Source: Chaenocephalus aceratus
Lineage: Eukaryota > Chordata > Actinopteri > Perciformes > Channichthyidae
Direction of reading: 5' to 3'
NCBI GenBank assembly: GCA_023974075.1
Contig: CM043789.1
Span: 37,434,661-37,498,660 of the forward strand
DNA length: 64,000 bases
Under the pieces are notes generated by a model, which saw only the letters and a program-made list of their open reading frames with translations, was not told the DNA's origin and searched no databases. A program made the position numbers and the translations under genes. Below, one piece after another: positions 36,582 to 49,552 of this stretch (position 1 is the stretch's first letter; every line of letters begins with the position of its first letter).

Positions 36582-39500
36582 ACACATGTGGCTTCTGTAT
36601 TGTCTGCAGCATCTGTTGCAGGGACACAGATGGCAGCGGCTATCCTCACCATCGCTACGCCTCATGGGAGATGTGGTCTGTGATGACGTTTTACTGACAG
36701 TGTAGGCCATCTGTCAACACATGACAGACCGTTTTTTTTTAACTTCCTCCTCTCTCATAAACATGGATCACGGGGGGGTTGGTCGTGGAAAGGCCGTCAC
36801 GGTGTGAAGGATGGATATTTGTACGGTAAGCAGTAAAAGGTCAGGGCTGGGCGCTCTGTGGCAGCAGCATCAGTAAAACCCTGCAGGGGTAACAGCGGTG
36901 AAACCCCAGATCCTCAACAAAGCTCTGTCAGACTGCAGGAGAAAGCTGTCACTGCAGACGCCTAAACCTTTACCGCCCTTCCCTCTCCCTCACATTCACT
37001 CTCGCCTTGCTCTGACTCATTGTGTCAGCTCTTCAAACTCTCCCCATTCTCTCCTGCCTTAAGCGAGATGCAGAGAGCAAAAGGGAGAATGGGTCCATCT
37101 TTTGCTGCTGTAAACAAAAAGAAAATCTCTTTGTGTGAATTCTTATATCCCCTGTCTGTGTGCCACATCGCACTTCTCTCTGTTCCAATGCAAGACGGCG
37201 TTTCCATCCTTTTTCCTCATTTACTGCTCCTTTGGTTATTCAACGATAAAAATAAATTGAAGGACGGGGAGATAATGAAGATATGATGAGGACTAGGCAG
37301 AGACAGGGATCCAGGAATATTGAAATTGACTTGAGCAGATCCACCGCTTTCTCCTCTCCCTCGTATTGAATGGTGATACGGGCTCATTAAAAATGCATTG
37401 CTCAACTATGAAAAGAGCGGACGTCTGCATCTCGGCCGGACTGAAAGACAGACAGCGACGTCTGGACTGTCTGTGGCTTTGGTGTGTACCGTCATGTCTG
37501 GTTCTGCAAAGATTGACTTTTGAGATTCAGGTCTAGACAACAACATAAAGGACTAATGGATTAAACAAAGCAGCGTCATCCAAAAAAGCCTGTACACATT
37601 TCAGTCAGTCTGTTTTTCTTCCTATGCTAGACGCCTCAAGTTGAGCTTTTACCATTTTACTCAAAACAACACATGACAAAGAGAAAAATAAAGTCTTTAG
37701 GATTCCGTATTTGAAGACAATCAACTTGATGGTAAGATATATCAATAGTTAAGTAAAAAATGCCTCACAAAATACATAATGAGGCATCCTCTGGGAACCA
37801 TGAATGTCTTTAAAAGATTTCATGGCAATCCATCTAATTGTTGATGATGAAGCCATATCTAGGAGCTTATATTATTTAATCATTTATTTTATTGTTTTGT
37901 TTATAGTAAATCTTCCTTTTAATTATTATTTAAGTTGATCAAATAAGTTTTACTATGCCTCTGTTTTTTGTAAAGGCAGCCTTTGGGCGCCGGGGGAGGG
38001 GAGGCCTGCTCATTATAAATATGGGATACAGGTGGTAGTGAGCGGCGCACCCGGTAGGCTTATGGTTTTTTACCATCGGGTCAGAAGGAAGAGAAAATGC
38101 TTGATGTGTTGATAATAAATGGCACTGAAACGACTTTTGCTCGGACCTTGATTTTTACCCATGCGTAAGATTCGCTGACGGGTGCCACAGCGGCACTTTA
38201 CTTTGCGTTATATTTCTCTTATATTTTTATGATTTTGGCCGCTATAGTTGAAAAGATATGAAAGTCTAAGAAAAAGTGGTGGCCATCCTTGGAATTGCTC
38301 GAATGGTGAGAAATGACAGACATGTGCTTTATATCGAGAGAAAGAGGGAAAGAAACTGAAAAGCCTTCACTCGAATGTCAGTAGATTCAGACTAATGTAC
38401 TGCAGGTGCTTTCAGTAATGAGAATCTACTCGTACTATATTGGTAGAAAGTGTACAAGGTAATAGTGTTCAGAAATATTTGTTGCAAAACCTTCTCAACT
38501 CTTTTAATGCTGTAAAGAAAACACAGTATCTGCCTCCTGTGTATGAATATACAAGGACGTCTGTATAAATCCACACAAAGTAGTATTCAATGATAGTTTG
38601 CCTGCACTAAACATTTCTGGGGTTATATCGACCGTCTGTTCTGTTTGTGATGTTCAGGTGGAAATTAATAAGTAGTGTCCTAATGAACCGGATGAGTACT
38701 TTAATAAGAGCTGTATTCAAACACTTCTTTTTCATACCTCTTCTTGAACAAGATCACCAACACGTTTTTAAAGTCATTGTATTTTATAATAAAACGCTTA
38801 TAAAGAAGTTCCCAAGAACCACAATGTTTTATACCTAAAGTATTTGGATGTTTTACATTATATTAAACGTGTACTTTTTAAATGTAGAAGACTTAATGCA
38901 GGAACTTACTGTTGAAATGATTGATATAGTTCTTCTATTATTACCTCAACCGAGAAGGTTATGTTTTATATGTCTTTTATCTGTTCATGAGACTTGGTGT
39001 GAGTGTGTTGAATCGGCACTGGAAAAAACGTTCAAATGTTGGAGCAGATCTGAATGACGGTGCAGATAAACACTTTTATTTCCCAATGTTCTTCACGTTG
39101 CGTCATCGGTCATTTAGCCTCGATCCAGGTCTGTGCTCTCCTTGAGCCTTTCTAGTTTGATTACACATTTCATGAGTTTCTGCCTTACATTTATTTGTTT
39201 TCAGTCCTGTCAATAGTTAGTTGGGAACAAAATGCAAAGGTTAGAACATTGCCACATTCAGTAGCTTTGAGGACCAATAGAAGGAAGCAAACACTTCAAT
39301 TAGATTGGCAACATGAGGGAGAAGAGACAGTAGAGTTTGGAGCCGGACATAACTATGAGCTATACAAACTACACTTATATTTAGTTTAGGGTAACATTAC
39401 CCCAAAGTCTAGTTTGAGGATATTTCCAACTACTGCATGATGATGTCTTCTTACTACAATTCTACAATCTTTTCAAGTGGGTTTCAATCGTTTGTTTGAG

Positions 39501-39763
39501 TATTCACATAGGGTATGTTTTATTATTCTAGAGAGAGCTAGTTAGCAACCAATCTTTTTTAGACCCAGTTTGTTTTTCTTATAAATACCGTTTTGAGTTA
39601 GAGTATTTTTATTTTCAGGGATGGATGTTTAGTCCTATTTTCCACTGGTGCACAACTGATGATATATGTTAGCTCATTATCAATCACTGTTATAACAGAA
39701 CAATGCTTTTACTGAAGTTTGCCATTTTTGTATTTACCTGCTGGCCTTCAAGATATCTAAGGT
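36582..39763. other. Unique intronic sequence, one possible LTR-like piece
   Basis: No gene seen. At about 37975-38190 a G/C-rich leader (TTTGGGCGCCGGGGGAGGG), a TATAAATA motif, an AATAAA and a TTTGCTCGGACC stretch follow each other in an order reminiscent of an LTR, but ends and duplication are not defined. The remainder, especially 38400-39060, is A/T-rich unique DNA. Confidence 0.35.
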
Positions 39764-40454
39764 CCACCCACCCACCCATCCATCCGTCCATCCATCTGTC
39801 CATCCATCCATCCATCCATCCACCCACCCACCCATCCATCCATCCATCCATCCATCCATCTGTCCATCCATTCGTCCATCAATCAATCCATCCATCCATC
39901 CATCCATCCGTCCATTCGTCAATCCATTCAACCATCAATCCATCCATCTACCCACCCACCCATCCATCCGTCCATCCATCTGTCCATCTGCCCATCCATT
40001 TGTCAATCCATCCATCCGTCCATCCACCCATCCATCCGTCCATCGATCCATCCATCCATCCGTCCATCTGCCCATCCATTCGTCAATCCATCCATCCATC
40101 CGTCCACCCATCCGTCCATCCATTCAACCATCCGTCCATCCATTCAACCATCAATCCATCCATCGACCCACCCACCCATCCGTCCATCCATCCATCCATC
40201 ACCCACCCATCCACCCATCCATCCATTTGTCCATCCATTCAACCATCAATCCATCCACCCATTCATTCATCCACCATCCATCCATCCATCCATCCACCCA
40301 CCCATCCATCTACTCACCCACCCACCCATCCATCCATCCATCCAACGTCAATCCACCCATCCATCCATCCATCCATCCATCCATCCACCCATCCATCTAC
40401 CCACCCATCCATCCATCCATTCAACGTCAATCCACCCATCCATCCATCCACCCC
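39764..40454. repeat. (ATCC)n tetranucleotide minisatellite-like tract
   Basis: About 690 bases of CCAT repeat contain scattered CCAC, CCGT, CTGT and CAAT variants. The tract is open on both strands because no frame contains frequent stops, producing long Pro-Ser-Ile-His and Met-Asp-Gly-Trp frames that are artefacts. Confidence 0.97.
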
Positions 40455-43400
40455 CAGGGTCTCCTACTAGTCGGATGTCCCAAGAACACCTGAACATAGG
40501 GGAATATGAAAGGTCTCCTGAACCCTAAATGACTTTGACTGACTCTGTTTAGTAAACTAATTCTGGATATCTGAGCTTCTCAGCCGTGCCTAAGGACTGA
40601 GGGAAACTCATTGAGGCAACGCTTACCCAATGGGGTCAATATTTTTAGAGGGCTGCAAAGTAAATTGACTCGTAAATGACTTTGTATACGAATATAGTTT
40701 AAGAAAGTAAACATGCAACAACAATTGATATACGGGCTCATAGTATTACAGTAAACATATCAGGATCACTCTAAGTAGTCATTAAAAGTGATGTTGTGTA
40801 TTATTCTTAACTTAGAATTAAATGAGGCTTCCAACATATTTTTCAGCAAAAAAGATTCCTGATGCGAGTAAATTAGATCTTTATAACAGAAAATAAAATG
40901 ACAAGATAAACTTAATAAGGACTTGGAGTTGTTTTGTTTCGGTAATGAATAAACGGATGCAAAGCGTTCAAAGTAATGACCTAGACTCTTTCATTTAGGG
41001 GAACTCAAATCAAACACCAGAGTGTAGCATCATCTGTGGGTGTATGATAAGCCGCTTGTGCGCATAAGCTAAAGGCTACAAATTGATTCCAGTCAAAACT
41101 AGTAAAACCACCTAAAAATACATTGCACTAAATCTGTTTTTGTAACTGGCCTCCAGCAGTTGAGTATTGATTGAGCGCTAAGTCACAAATAAGTCTGCAT
41201 CAAATGAACATCCCTTTGCCACAGCGTTGTTTGGCTGCTGCTCTGCTGCATCATTCTGCACACAGACACACCCACACAAACTACAGCATCAAAGATCACG
41301 CCTCTATGCCGATGATGTTATAACTGTTATCGATTACGTGGAGGGTGTGCTCGAAGCTAAAATATCATGTCAGCTATAATGACCTTCGCAAATGCATGAA
41401 AGCAATAGATTTACATAAAATCTTTGAAAATCATGTTAATCTGCTCAGAATGTGTTGAATATTCATGATATTGGAGCAATGGGGTGCAACAACCTGCTAG
41501 CAGGGTGGCAATAACAAAATATCCATGTCCGATATTAAGATCCTTGGACACCAAATACATGCTTGTTGGAGTTACTGGCGGTTACATTTAATGTGTACCG
41601 ATAGTAAAGCATCCAGAGTCTTAGTATACTGCATTAGTCAATATTTGACAACACACTGTGTTTCCTGAAGGTCAAAACGTGTGAAACATTTGTAGAGCAG
41701 GAATGTGTGTCACCCTTGTGCTCAGATGTTCACAAACTAATTTGGGTAGAAATGTGTCATAGCACCACTTATGGTCCCTTGAATGAACGGTCAGATTTGG
41801 ACCAAAAACCACACAATTGCATTTTGGGCCATTTCATATCATCCAGTCGAGACATTTTTGGTGCGACGATGCAGTAAAGGAATAATAGCAGGAATGGCAG
41901 GATATAAAAATGCATTTGTATTACTGATTTAATCATTTTAATTAAAATAAAATGTGAATAATATAGCCGAGATTAAATTAAACGTCGTCTAATTTGTATT
42001 TTTAGTTCAAAAATAAGATTGAAATACTTGGTGTTTCATGATTTAATTAAATCTGAAACAATGTGATCATTATAGATTACCTGGAATTAAATATAGAAGT
42101 AGTGTGAAGTGTTTCAAAAAGTACACTTTACATCAGGCGTTACTGTTTTAACTTTCCAGTGCATGTCGTGAAGCAATAATAAAAGATTATCCATCTATCT
42201 TTAACGACTTTATTTTGTAGATCACAAGAAAAATCATGCTGGAAATAATGATCTAACATAGACAATGTGTTTATGCCTTCCCTAACCATCACTGTTTGAT
42301 CTTCAGTGTTACCTTTGAAACAGTGATATCGGTGACCTTATACAGCAGGATTACTAGAGAAATAAAGAGAAAGACGGCATGAGAGAGAGAGGGTTGTATG
42401 GTGAGGAAGAGAGGCGAAGACATTGAGAGAGCAATCATGTATAATTTAAGGACAAGTGGCTCTCCCCTGAGACATCTCTGTCAGTTAATAGGTCACAGTT
42501 ATTAACGCAAGACACCGCCAAAGCCTGCGCAGTGCATCGCAGCGCTTTGGAGGCAACAATAAAAGGGAAAAGGAAAAGCAAAGAGGACATAGAAAGGCGG
42601 GGCGGATTAAGCAAAAGAGATGTGGGTAGGAGATAAAAGAACCGGGGAGGGCGAAGAAAATAAAAGGAGAAAGCATGAAAATCAGCAAGGACGCAGGGGA
42701 GCCGGTGATCAGATAAAAATAGACAGAATGAAAGAGGGATGAAGAGGCGAGTCATGTTCATGGTGGAACGTGCACTTCAAGACCTTAATAGTTCACAGAG
42801 TCGCTTCGAGTGTACAGTAAAATCATTGTGTTAGCATTAGGTATGAAACTATTCTTTAAAATACCTTCATTTGTATTCATCTAATTTGACTTCACAAATT
42901 ATAAAATGACTATTCATTCCTGTACACAACTTAAAATATGCAACCACATATCGAGAGAGCTGCCATTTTGATATTATTTTGGCAGCACAATAACTGAAAG
43001 CTACACTATGGAAGGTTAATATCATCACGGCAGGATGTTCTCACTCCCAACACATGCTACATCTGAGCCAGTGGCCTTATTGTGTAAACTATGGTGCTCC
43101 ACATTCCCCTATTGCGCCCATTATGCTCATGCAGGGCTGCCTCTAGTAGTCAGTTGGTACACAAGTATATTTGCGTGTATGTTGCATGTCTACATCAGAA
43201 GGAGCAGTGGGGGCAGTACAGCGGTGATGCATATGTTGGAATGAAGCCACAGTACATTCTTGACCATATGACCATTATTGTTGACATTGTATAATCAGAA
43301 ATGCATGGCAAACCTTTTCAGTCTTTGATTATGAGTCCCGACAGGCTATGAGACCTCAGCTAACGATGGCCGCCCTGAACATACAAAAGTATCTAAATGT

Positions 43401-45136
43401 GCCATCGATGAGATCATCACTGCTGCAGTCTGTGGCTGATCTCCAGCTCATCAGAGCAGGATAGGAAGCCACGGGTTTGTGTGATCCAGGCTGACTGTGT
43501 GCACAGCAGTGTTGAGCTAATCACTTAACGGGTCCGCTGAGGGAGCGTGCCTGCAGAGCGAGAGGCAAAGTGTGTGTTTGTGTGTGTGTGAGAGTGAGCG
43601 CAGTGAGGATGACAGAAGGATTTTGGCAGAACCAGGTCACTCTGTTCTACCAGGTGAATTTGTATGTGGGTGGACAGGATAAGGAGGTGTGTGTGCGTGT
43701 GTGTGTGTGTGTGTGTGTGCACCGTATGGCTGCTTCGTGATGTCTGAAAATGCACTGCCAAAAAGTGTTTTCATCATGTTAACTTTTGAAATGTTTATGA
43801 AGGGAAAACATAGCTACTGAGAGCTCTTCACAGACATGTTAGCAGCTCCGCACTAATTACAGATGCACAACGAATGATGACATCGGCAGACAGATTTTCC
43901 AGCAAGAGATAAGAATATTGTGGCTCCAATTAGATTATTCAATCATAATGTTTTCTTCCGAGTGTGTCAGCGGGATTATGGGTGAACAGTGAAACTGGGT
44001 GGAAGCGGGTAACATGAGCAACAGACCCCATTCCACGTTGGGGCGGATCCCATCATGCGGCAGGTATGTTCCATTTACATTTACATTGCCGGTAAAAGCA
44101 TTTGGGCTGCGTTCATGTGCCGTCAGCAAAATCAGAAAATGATTTCCCAACTGCAAACATGTATCTGAAAGCCCAATTGAAGTTGAAACAAGTATTTGTA
44201 GCGTCCATGTTGTTTCCACACAACCACTTAAAGCTGGTGAACATGGTCGGACGTCAGAACAGCAAGTTTCCATCTCTGGAAATGGGATCCTCCAAAGAGC
44301 ACTTCCATTTTTATGATGCTGCGTTTGGGTTCCTCCTGTGTTCATAACCATTATCATCACGTTGTGACGAGCTGACAGTGTGTCGGTTGTTCTCTACTTC
44401 CAGGAGAGAGGCAGGTAGAATAGGGAGAGTGAGTGGGAGCAGTAGCTGATTCAATATGTTGGTTTATCTTTAATCCGATGCTAGCTCAGAACCACCAGTG
44501 CTTATGTTAACTCTTTGACAACTTTGTTTAAAGCAACTGCTTCTGATCCCTACAGGGAAATGCTTGCATGTGCATGCAGTGAAATATGAATTAGCTGCTA
44601 ATGTAGCCCACTGTGGGCCCAGGCAGTGACGTGATGGGAACAGTGTGCTGCCTAATGAGTGTCTCCGGAGGAGGCAGGTACGCGTCTTCTGTCCCTCCAG
44701 CCGGCCCAGAGCAGCGCCCTCCTCGCAGCATCATTAACTCCTACAGTAACCATGACAGAAACACACGCTCTTGGAATGAGGCTAAGTGACATGTTCATGC
44801 ATAGAGACTACAACACATGCAAAGTAACGTCATGTGTCAACACAGAGACGTACCATGATGAAGATGATTCGTTAGGAAAACTCGCATGTTTATTTAAATG
44901 AAGAATGCTTTAAAAATGTATTACATTAAAGATGCATTGAAGCAAAGGCAAAATACAAACTTACACTTATCTTGGAAGGTGATGATGCAGTACTTAATCA
45001 TATCGTTAATGGGTGACTAAATAATGAGTTGTTTCCCTTAATGGCCGTACAGGCTGGGACTCGGGAGAACAGCTTTTACTGTTTGACTAATCCAGGTCAA
45101 GATGCTTAGGAACCCTGTTTGTTTGTTGCCCTGAAG
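40455..45136. other. Unique intronic sequence with small TG tracts
   Basis: No gene or clear transposon boundary was seen across 4.7 kb. Short TG runs lie at about 43569-43591 and 43687-43719. A stretch at 44100-44290 beginning TTTGGGCTGCGTTCATGTG resembles a fish repeat end but could not be closed with a partner. The 41880-42220 part is very A/T-rich. Confidence 0.4.
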
Positions 45137-46031
45137 CAGTGACCATCAACTGGTGGCCCGCGGGACACATCCGGCCCGCCAGACATTCTCCTCCAGCCCG
45201 CATGGCGGGGGTGACTGTGGCGTTGGCGGAGTGGTTAGTGCGTTCGTTTTTACATCTCGTGAGTAATGTGCAGTACCGGAGTCCAACAGAGAGGCAGCAG
45301 CTGACTGCAGTAGCCTGCGTACTGCGTAGCCTTCCCTGCCCTGAAGAAGAAGTGATCCTTCGTTAGCCTGGCCCGTCCACACAGCGGCGTGCGTTGAAGC
45401 TTCCAACGCTTCTGCCCATTCACTTTGAATGGGGTGACGTCACTTTTAGCCGAACTGCATTTTGGGAAGCGACGTGGAGCGTTGCTGGCTTCAAAAGTTG
45501 AGCAATGTTCAACTTTTGACGCCTCGACGGAGGCGTCAGCCAATCGAATCATATGCCAGTACAAGCTCTAGCCAATCAAACCGCGTGCTTGTGTGTCTGG
45601 GGCGGGAGATTCATGTGATTGGTTGTCGAGTGTCAGACACGCCGCTGTGTGGACGGGACGCGAAGAATCTGCTTTATGCGCACCGTAGAAGTAGCCCCGC
45701 TGCGAGGCTCCGGCGAGTTGACAGTAGGCTACATGGAGCATGCTCCACTAGCACCCCCCCCCCCCAACAGAGTCCCGACAGAGAGGCAGCAGCTGCGGGA
45801 CAGTAGCCTGCATACCGCGTAGCCTTACCTGCCCTGAAGAAGTGATCCTTCGTTTGTGTGAAGAGTCTGCTTTATGGGTTTATGCGTTCTGCAGCAGTAC
45901 CCCGCTGCGAGGCTCCGGCGACTTGACAGTACATTACAGTAGAAATGCAGGGCTATAGAAAAGACGCTGGCCCCTGAAAGTGTCTCTTAGATTAATTTTG
46001 GCCCTAAGACAAATGTAGTTGGTGATCCCTG
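45137..46031. mobile_element. hAT/Charlie-like element with internal duplication
   Basis: The left end CAGTGACCATCAACTGGTGG and right end AGTTGGTGATCCCTG are imperfect inverted repeats of the hAT type. Inside, a block (AGAGAGGCAGCAGCTG through GTGATCCTTCGT, then CCCGCTGCGAGGCTCCGGCGA) occurs twice, at about 45287-45730 and 45777-45925. The first copy is longer because it holds the Harbinger-like insertion. No clear target duplication, so the outer limits are approximate. Confidence 0.65.
45370..45660. mobile_element. Harbinger-like MITE, second short copy
   Basis: The ends GGCCCGTCCACACAGCGGCG and CGCTGTGTGGACGGGACG are inverted. The interior matches the copy at 35957-36304 (CCATTCACTTTGAATGGGGT, TGCCAGTACAAGCTCTAGCC, GGGGCGGGAGATTCATGTGA). 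The duplicated host block at 45840-45890 provides the empty site (CTTCGTTTGTG against CTTCGTTAG plus insertion). Confidence 0.8.
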
Positions 46032-46759
46032 CATTTTTATTTTCTGCTTCAGACAAACAGCCTTTCATTTATCACATCCCGGGACTGAAAAGACACCTGT
46101 CGCATAGCTGGCACCAGAGACAAACAGGAAAGGAGCGCCTGGGGGAAAACGAATGCTCAGTGTGCTTCGTCCTAAATATTAACCAGCCGCTTCCTGCTCC
46201 AAACCTGCTGATGGTAGCCAGTTCTGGAGAGACGGGGGGTGGGGGTGGGGATGCGCCCCAATCCTCAGCGGACAACACTACCCTACTTGCGCGGAGGTGA
46301 CCCCCATGTGTTCTACGCGGCCCTAACATTCACCATTGTTATTTATGAGCTTGCAAAGGTGTCCTTTTGCAGGGAGACCGTGCGCCACCTGTTTTAGCAG
46401 TAGGTTAAAGTACAGTGCAGTGTGTTCTGCAAAGGTGACACTGCAGGTGCCTGAGTAAAACTACTTGGCAAGTTTTTAACTAGGCTGCAAGCTTTAAAAA
46501 GGTCTCATATTTTAAGAAGTGAGATTTGCATGTCGTTTTGATTAAGAATCGGGTCTAGGTGCAAATCGAACACTGGTAAAGTTTTGTAAAAGCTCAAGCC
46601 ACTAAGAAACACCCATAGTCTAAATGTGCCTTTTGGGATGTTGTCATGGTCAGGATATCAAAACTATAGTATCCATAGAGTAGTCAGACAACAATGCCAC
46701 GGTGCTGTTAGTCCTTCTCCAGCAGTAATGAGAAAGAGCGCATTTACAAAAGACCCATA

Positions 46760-46935
46760 AATGCTGACCAATCAGAGACTGGGCCTTTTTGGGAGTTAGG
46801 CTTAAAGAGACATAACGGAGGGTGGATACATTCAGACAGACAGTATGAGAGAAAACCTTTTTGATTTGTTTACATTAACCATCTAAACATGTTCTGGTAG
46901 AAACCCTTAAACACTTTCCATAACATGTCCCCTTC
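46760..46935 (-). mobile_element. Decayed copy of the 19649/61181 repeat family
   Basis: The order ACCAATCAGAGACTGGGC, CGGAGGGTGGA, GACAGTATGAGAGAAAA, TTAACCATCTAAACATGTTC matches the family at 19649-19840 and 61181-61405 with substitutions and gaps. Confidence 0.5.
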
Positions 46936-47394
46936 ATTTGTATTCATGTAAGTGCTGTGAGGATAATCAAAATAGTGTCTTCAAATGCTTTATGATAATA
47001 ACCATTATAACATTATAAAGACAACAGTATGACATTCTGAACTACATTTCAGCTTGACCATTATGCTGGACTATGTCTGAGCCAAGCCTTTGCAAAACCA
47101 CGAGTTGTTTCTCTCTGTTTCCAGTAAGTATGTTAAGCTAAGATTACTCAACTCAACACAAAAGAGGATAAACATGTTTCTAAAAATGTGATACAATTTC
47201 TTTCAAGAGTGAGAACATGGAGAACAAGCACATAATAGAGACTTGAAGTGCAACTATTCAAGAAACCGCCACAAACTGTGACCAGTGTCTTTAAATGTGT
47301 TGTTAAAACAGAGGCTTTAACGGTGGCTATTCGTATAATATTACATTTACAAAGAATGGTATGTGCCACATGAAGTGCAACAATTTAAAGGTCC

Positions 47395-49552
47395 CTATTA
47401 TACTGTTTTTCATCAATATATTACAGGTCTCAGATATATACAGAACATGTCTCTGATTGGCTGAAACACCAAACAGATCATTGCAGCATTACCCATAATC
47501 CCCTCTGTTTCAGCCCTGTTTCCAAAGTGCTGATTCTCCGTCTGTTACTTTAGATGAAAATAAGGAGCCACCCCCCACGCCCCTCTGAGGGAGATTTGGT
47601 TAAAAAGAACTCAATGGTGCTCGAGAGGAGATTCAGGTGATAAGGAGGTGGGGGGGGTTACCTTGGTTGCTGATTGGCTAATGGCTACTCAAGACAACAC
47701 ATCGTTATGACATCATGAAGTGGCCAAAATCTGATCAGCTCATTTCCAGACAGGTTTTTATAGAAATGGATCAGGACAAAAAGAGAGAATCTTTTTTCCT
47801 GAAACTTTCAGAGTCTCTTTCCACAGAGGAGACACATGGTGATGGAGAAGAGACATGAAGAAGAGGAGACACATGGTGATGGAGAAGAGACATGAAGAAG
47901 AGGAGACACATGGTGATGGAGAAGAGACATGAAGAAGAGGAGAGACATGGTGATGGAGAAGAGACATGAAGAAGAGGGGACACATGGTGATGGAGAAGAG
48001 ACATGAAGAAGAGGGGACACATGGTGATGGAGAAGAGACACGAAGAAGAGGAGAGACATGGTGATGGAGAAGAGACATGAAGAAGAGGGGACACATGTTG
48101 ATGTGGAAGAGACATGAAGAAGAGGCGACACATGTTGATGTAGAGGAGACATGAAGAAGAGGGGACACATGGTGATGGAGAAGAGACATGAAGAAGAGGG
48201 GACACATGTTGATGTGGAAGAGACATGAAGAAGAGGGGACACATGTTGATGTGGAAGAGACATGAAGAAGAGGGGACACATGTTGATGTAGAGGAGACAT
48301 GAAGAAGAGGGGACACATGTTGATGTACAAGAGACATGAAGAAGAGGGGACACATGGTGATGGAGAAGAGACATGGAGAAGAGGGGACACATGTTGATGT
48401 GGAAGAGACATGAAGAAGAGGGGACACATGTTGATGTAGAAGAGACATGAAGAAGAGGGGACACATGGTGATGGAGAAGAGACATGAAGAAGAGGGGACA
48501 CATGGTGATGGAGAAGAGACATGAAGAAGAGGGGACACGTGGTGATGGAGAAGAGACATGAAGAAGAGGGGACACGTGGTGATGGAGAAGAGACATGAAG
48601 AAGAGGGGACACGTGGTGATGGAGAAGAGACATGAAGAAGAGGGGACACATGGTGATGGAGAAGAGACATGAAGAAGAGGGGACACATGGTGATGGAGAA
48701 GAGACATGAAGAAGAGGGGACACATGGTGATGGAGAAGAGACATGAAGAAGAGGGGACACGTGGTGATGGAGAAGAGACATGAAGAAGAGGGGACACGTG
48801 GTGATGGAGAAGAGACATGAAGAAGAGGGGACACGTGGTGATGGAGAAGAGACATGAAGAAGAGGGGACACATGGTGATGGAGAAGAGACATGAAGAAGA
48901 GGGGACACATGGTGATGGAGAAGAGACATGAAGAAGAGGGGACACATGGTGATGGAGAAGAGACATGAAGAAGAGGGGACACGTGGTGATGGAGAAGAGA
49001 CATGAAGAAGAGGGGACACGTGGTGATGGAGAAGAGACATGAAGAAGAGGGGACACATGAAGAAGAGGAGACACATGGTGATGGAGAAGAGACATGAAGA
49101 AGAGGGGACACATGAAGAAGAGGGGACACATGGTGATGGAGAAGAGACATGAAGAAGAGGGGACACGTGGTGATGGAGAAGAGACATGAAGAAGAGGGGA
49201 CACGTGGTGATGGAGAAGAGACATGAAGAAGAGGGGACAAGTGGTGATGGAGAAGAGACATGAAGAAGAGGGGACACATGAAGAAGAGGGGACACATGAA
49301 GAAGAGGAGACACATGGTGATGGAGAAGAGACATGAAGAAGAGGGGACACATGAAGAAGAGGGGACACATGAAGAAGAGGAGACACATGGTGATGGAGAA
49401 GAGACATGAAGAAGAGGGGACACATGAAGAAGAGGAGACACATGGTGATGGAGAAGAGACATGAAGAAGAGGGGACACATGAAGAAGAGGAGACACATGG
49501 TGATGGAGAAGAGACATGAAGAAGAGGATTTTGCACAATAGGTGACCTTTAA
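47395..49552. mobile_element. TTAA-flanked transposon filled by a minisatellite
   Basis: The left end is TTAA then AGGTCCCTATTATACTG. The right end, inverted, reads TTAA then AGGTCACCTATTGTGC, similar with one indel and a few changes. Only the left about 430 bp and the last 25 bp are ordinary element sequence; the rest is the 37-bp repeat array. No transposase is encoded. Confidence 0.65.
47826..49528. repeat. 37-bp minisatellite array with higher-order structure
   Basis: The unit contains ACACATGGTGATGGAGAAG followed by AGACATGAAGAAGAGGGG and repeats about 45 times. Variants include ACGTGG for ACATGG and GTTGATGTGG or GTTGATGTAG. Between 48537 and about 49020, three ACGTGG units alternate with three ACATGG units, a 222-bp period (48537, 48759, 48981). 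From about 49055 truncated half units of roughly 18 bp (ACATGAAGAAGAGGGGAC) are interspersed. Because 37 is not a multiple of three and no frame of the unit has a minus-strand stop, all three minus frames stay open for about 590-600 codons. These frames cycle through the same peptides (SSSCLFSITMC and so on) and are not genes. Confidence 0.95.

Noticed and set aside
39703..40493. 255-codon Pro-Ser-Ile-His frame and opposite Met-Asp-Gly-Trp frames
   Set aside because: Purely the translation of the ATCC tetranucleotide tract.
46019..46300. 93-codon plus-strand frame just after the hAT-like element
   Set aside because: No recognisable domain; it probably contains flanking repeat sequence.
47826..49528. 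Possible CRISPR array
   Set aside because: Units are contiguous with no unique spacers, and the context is a vertebrate-type genome.
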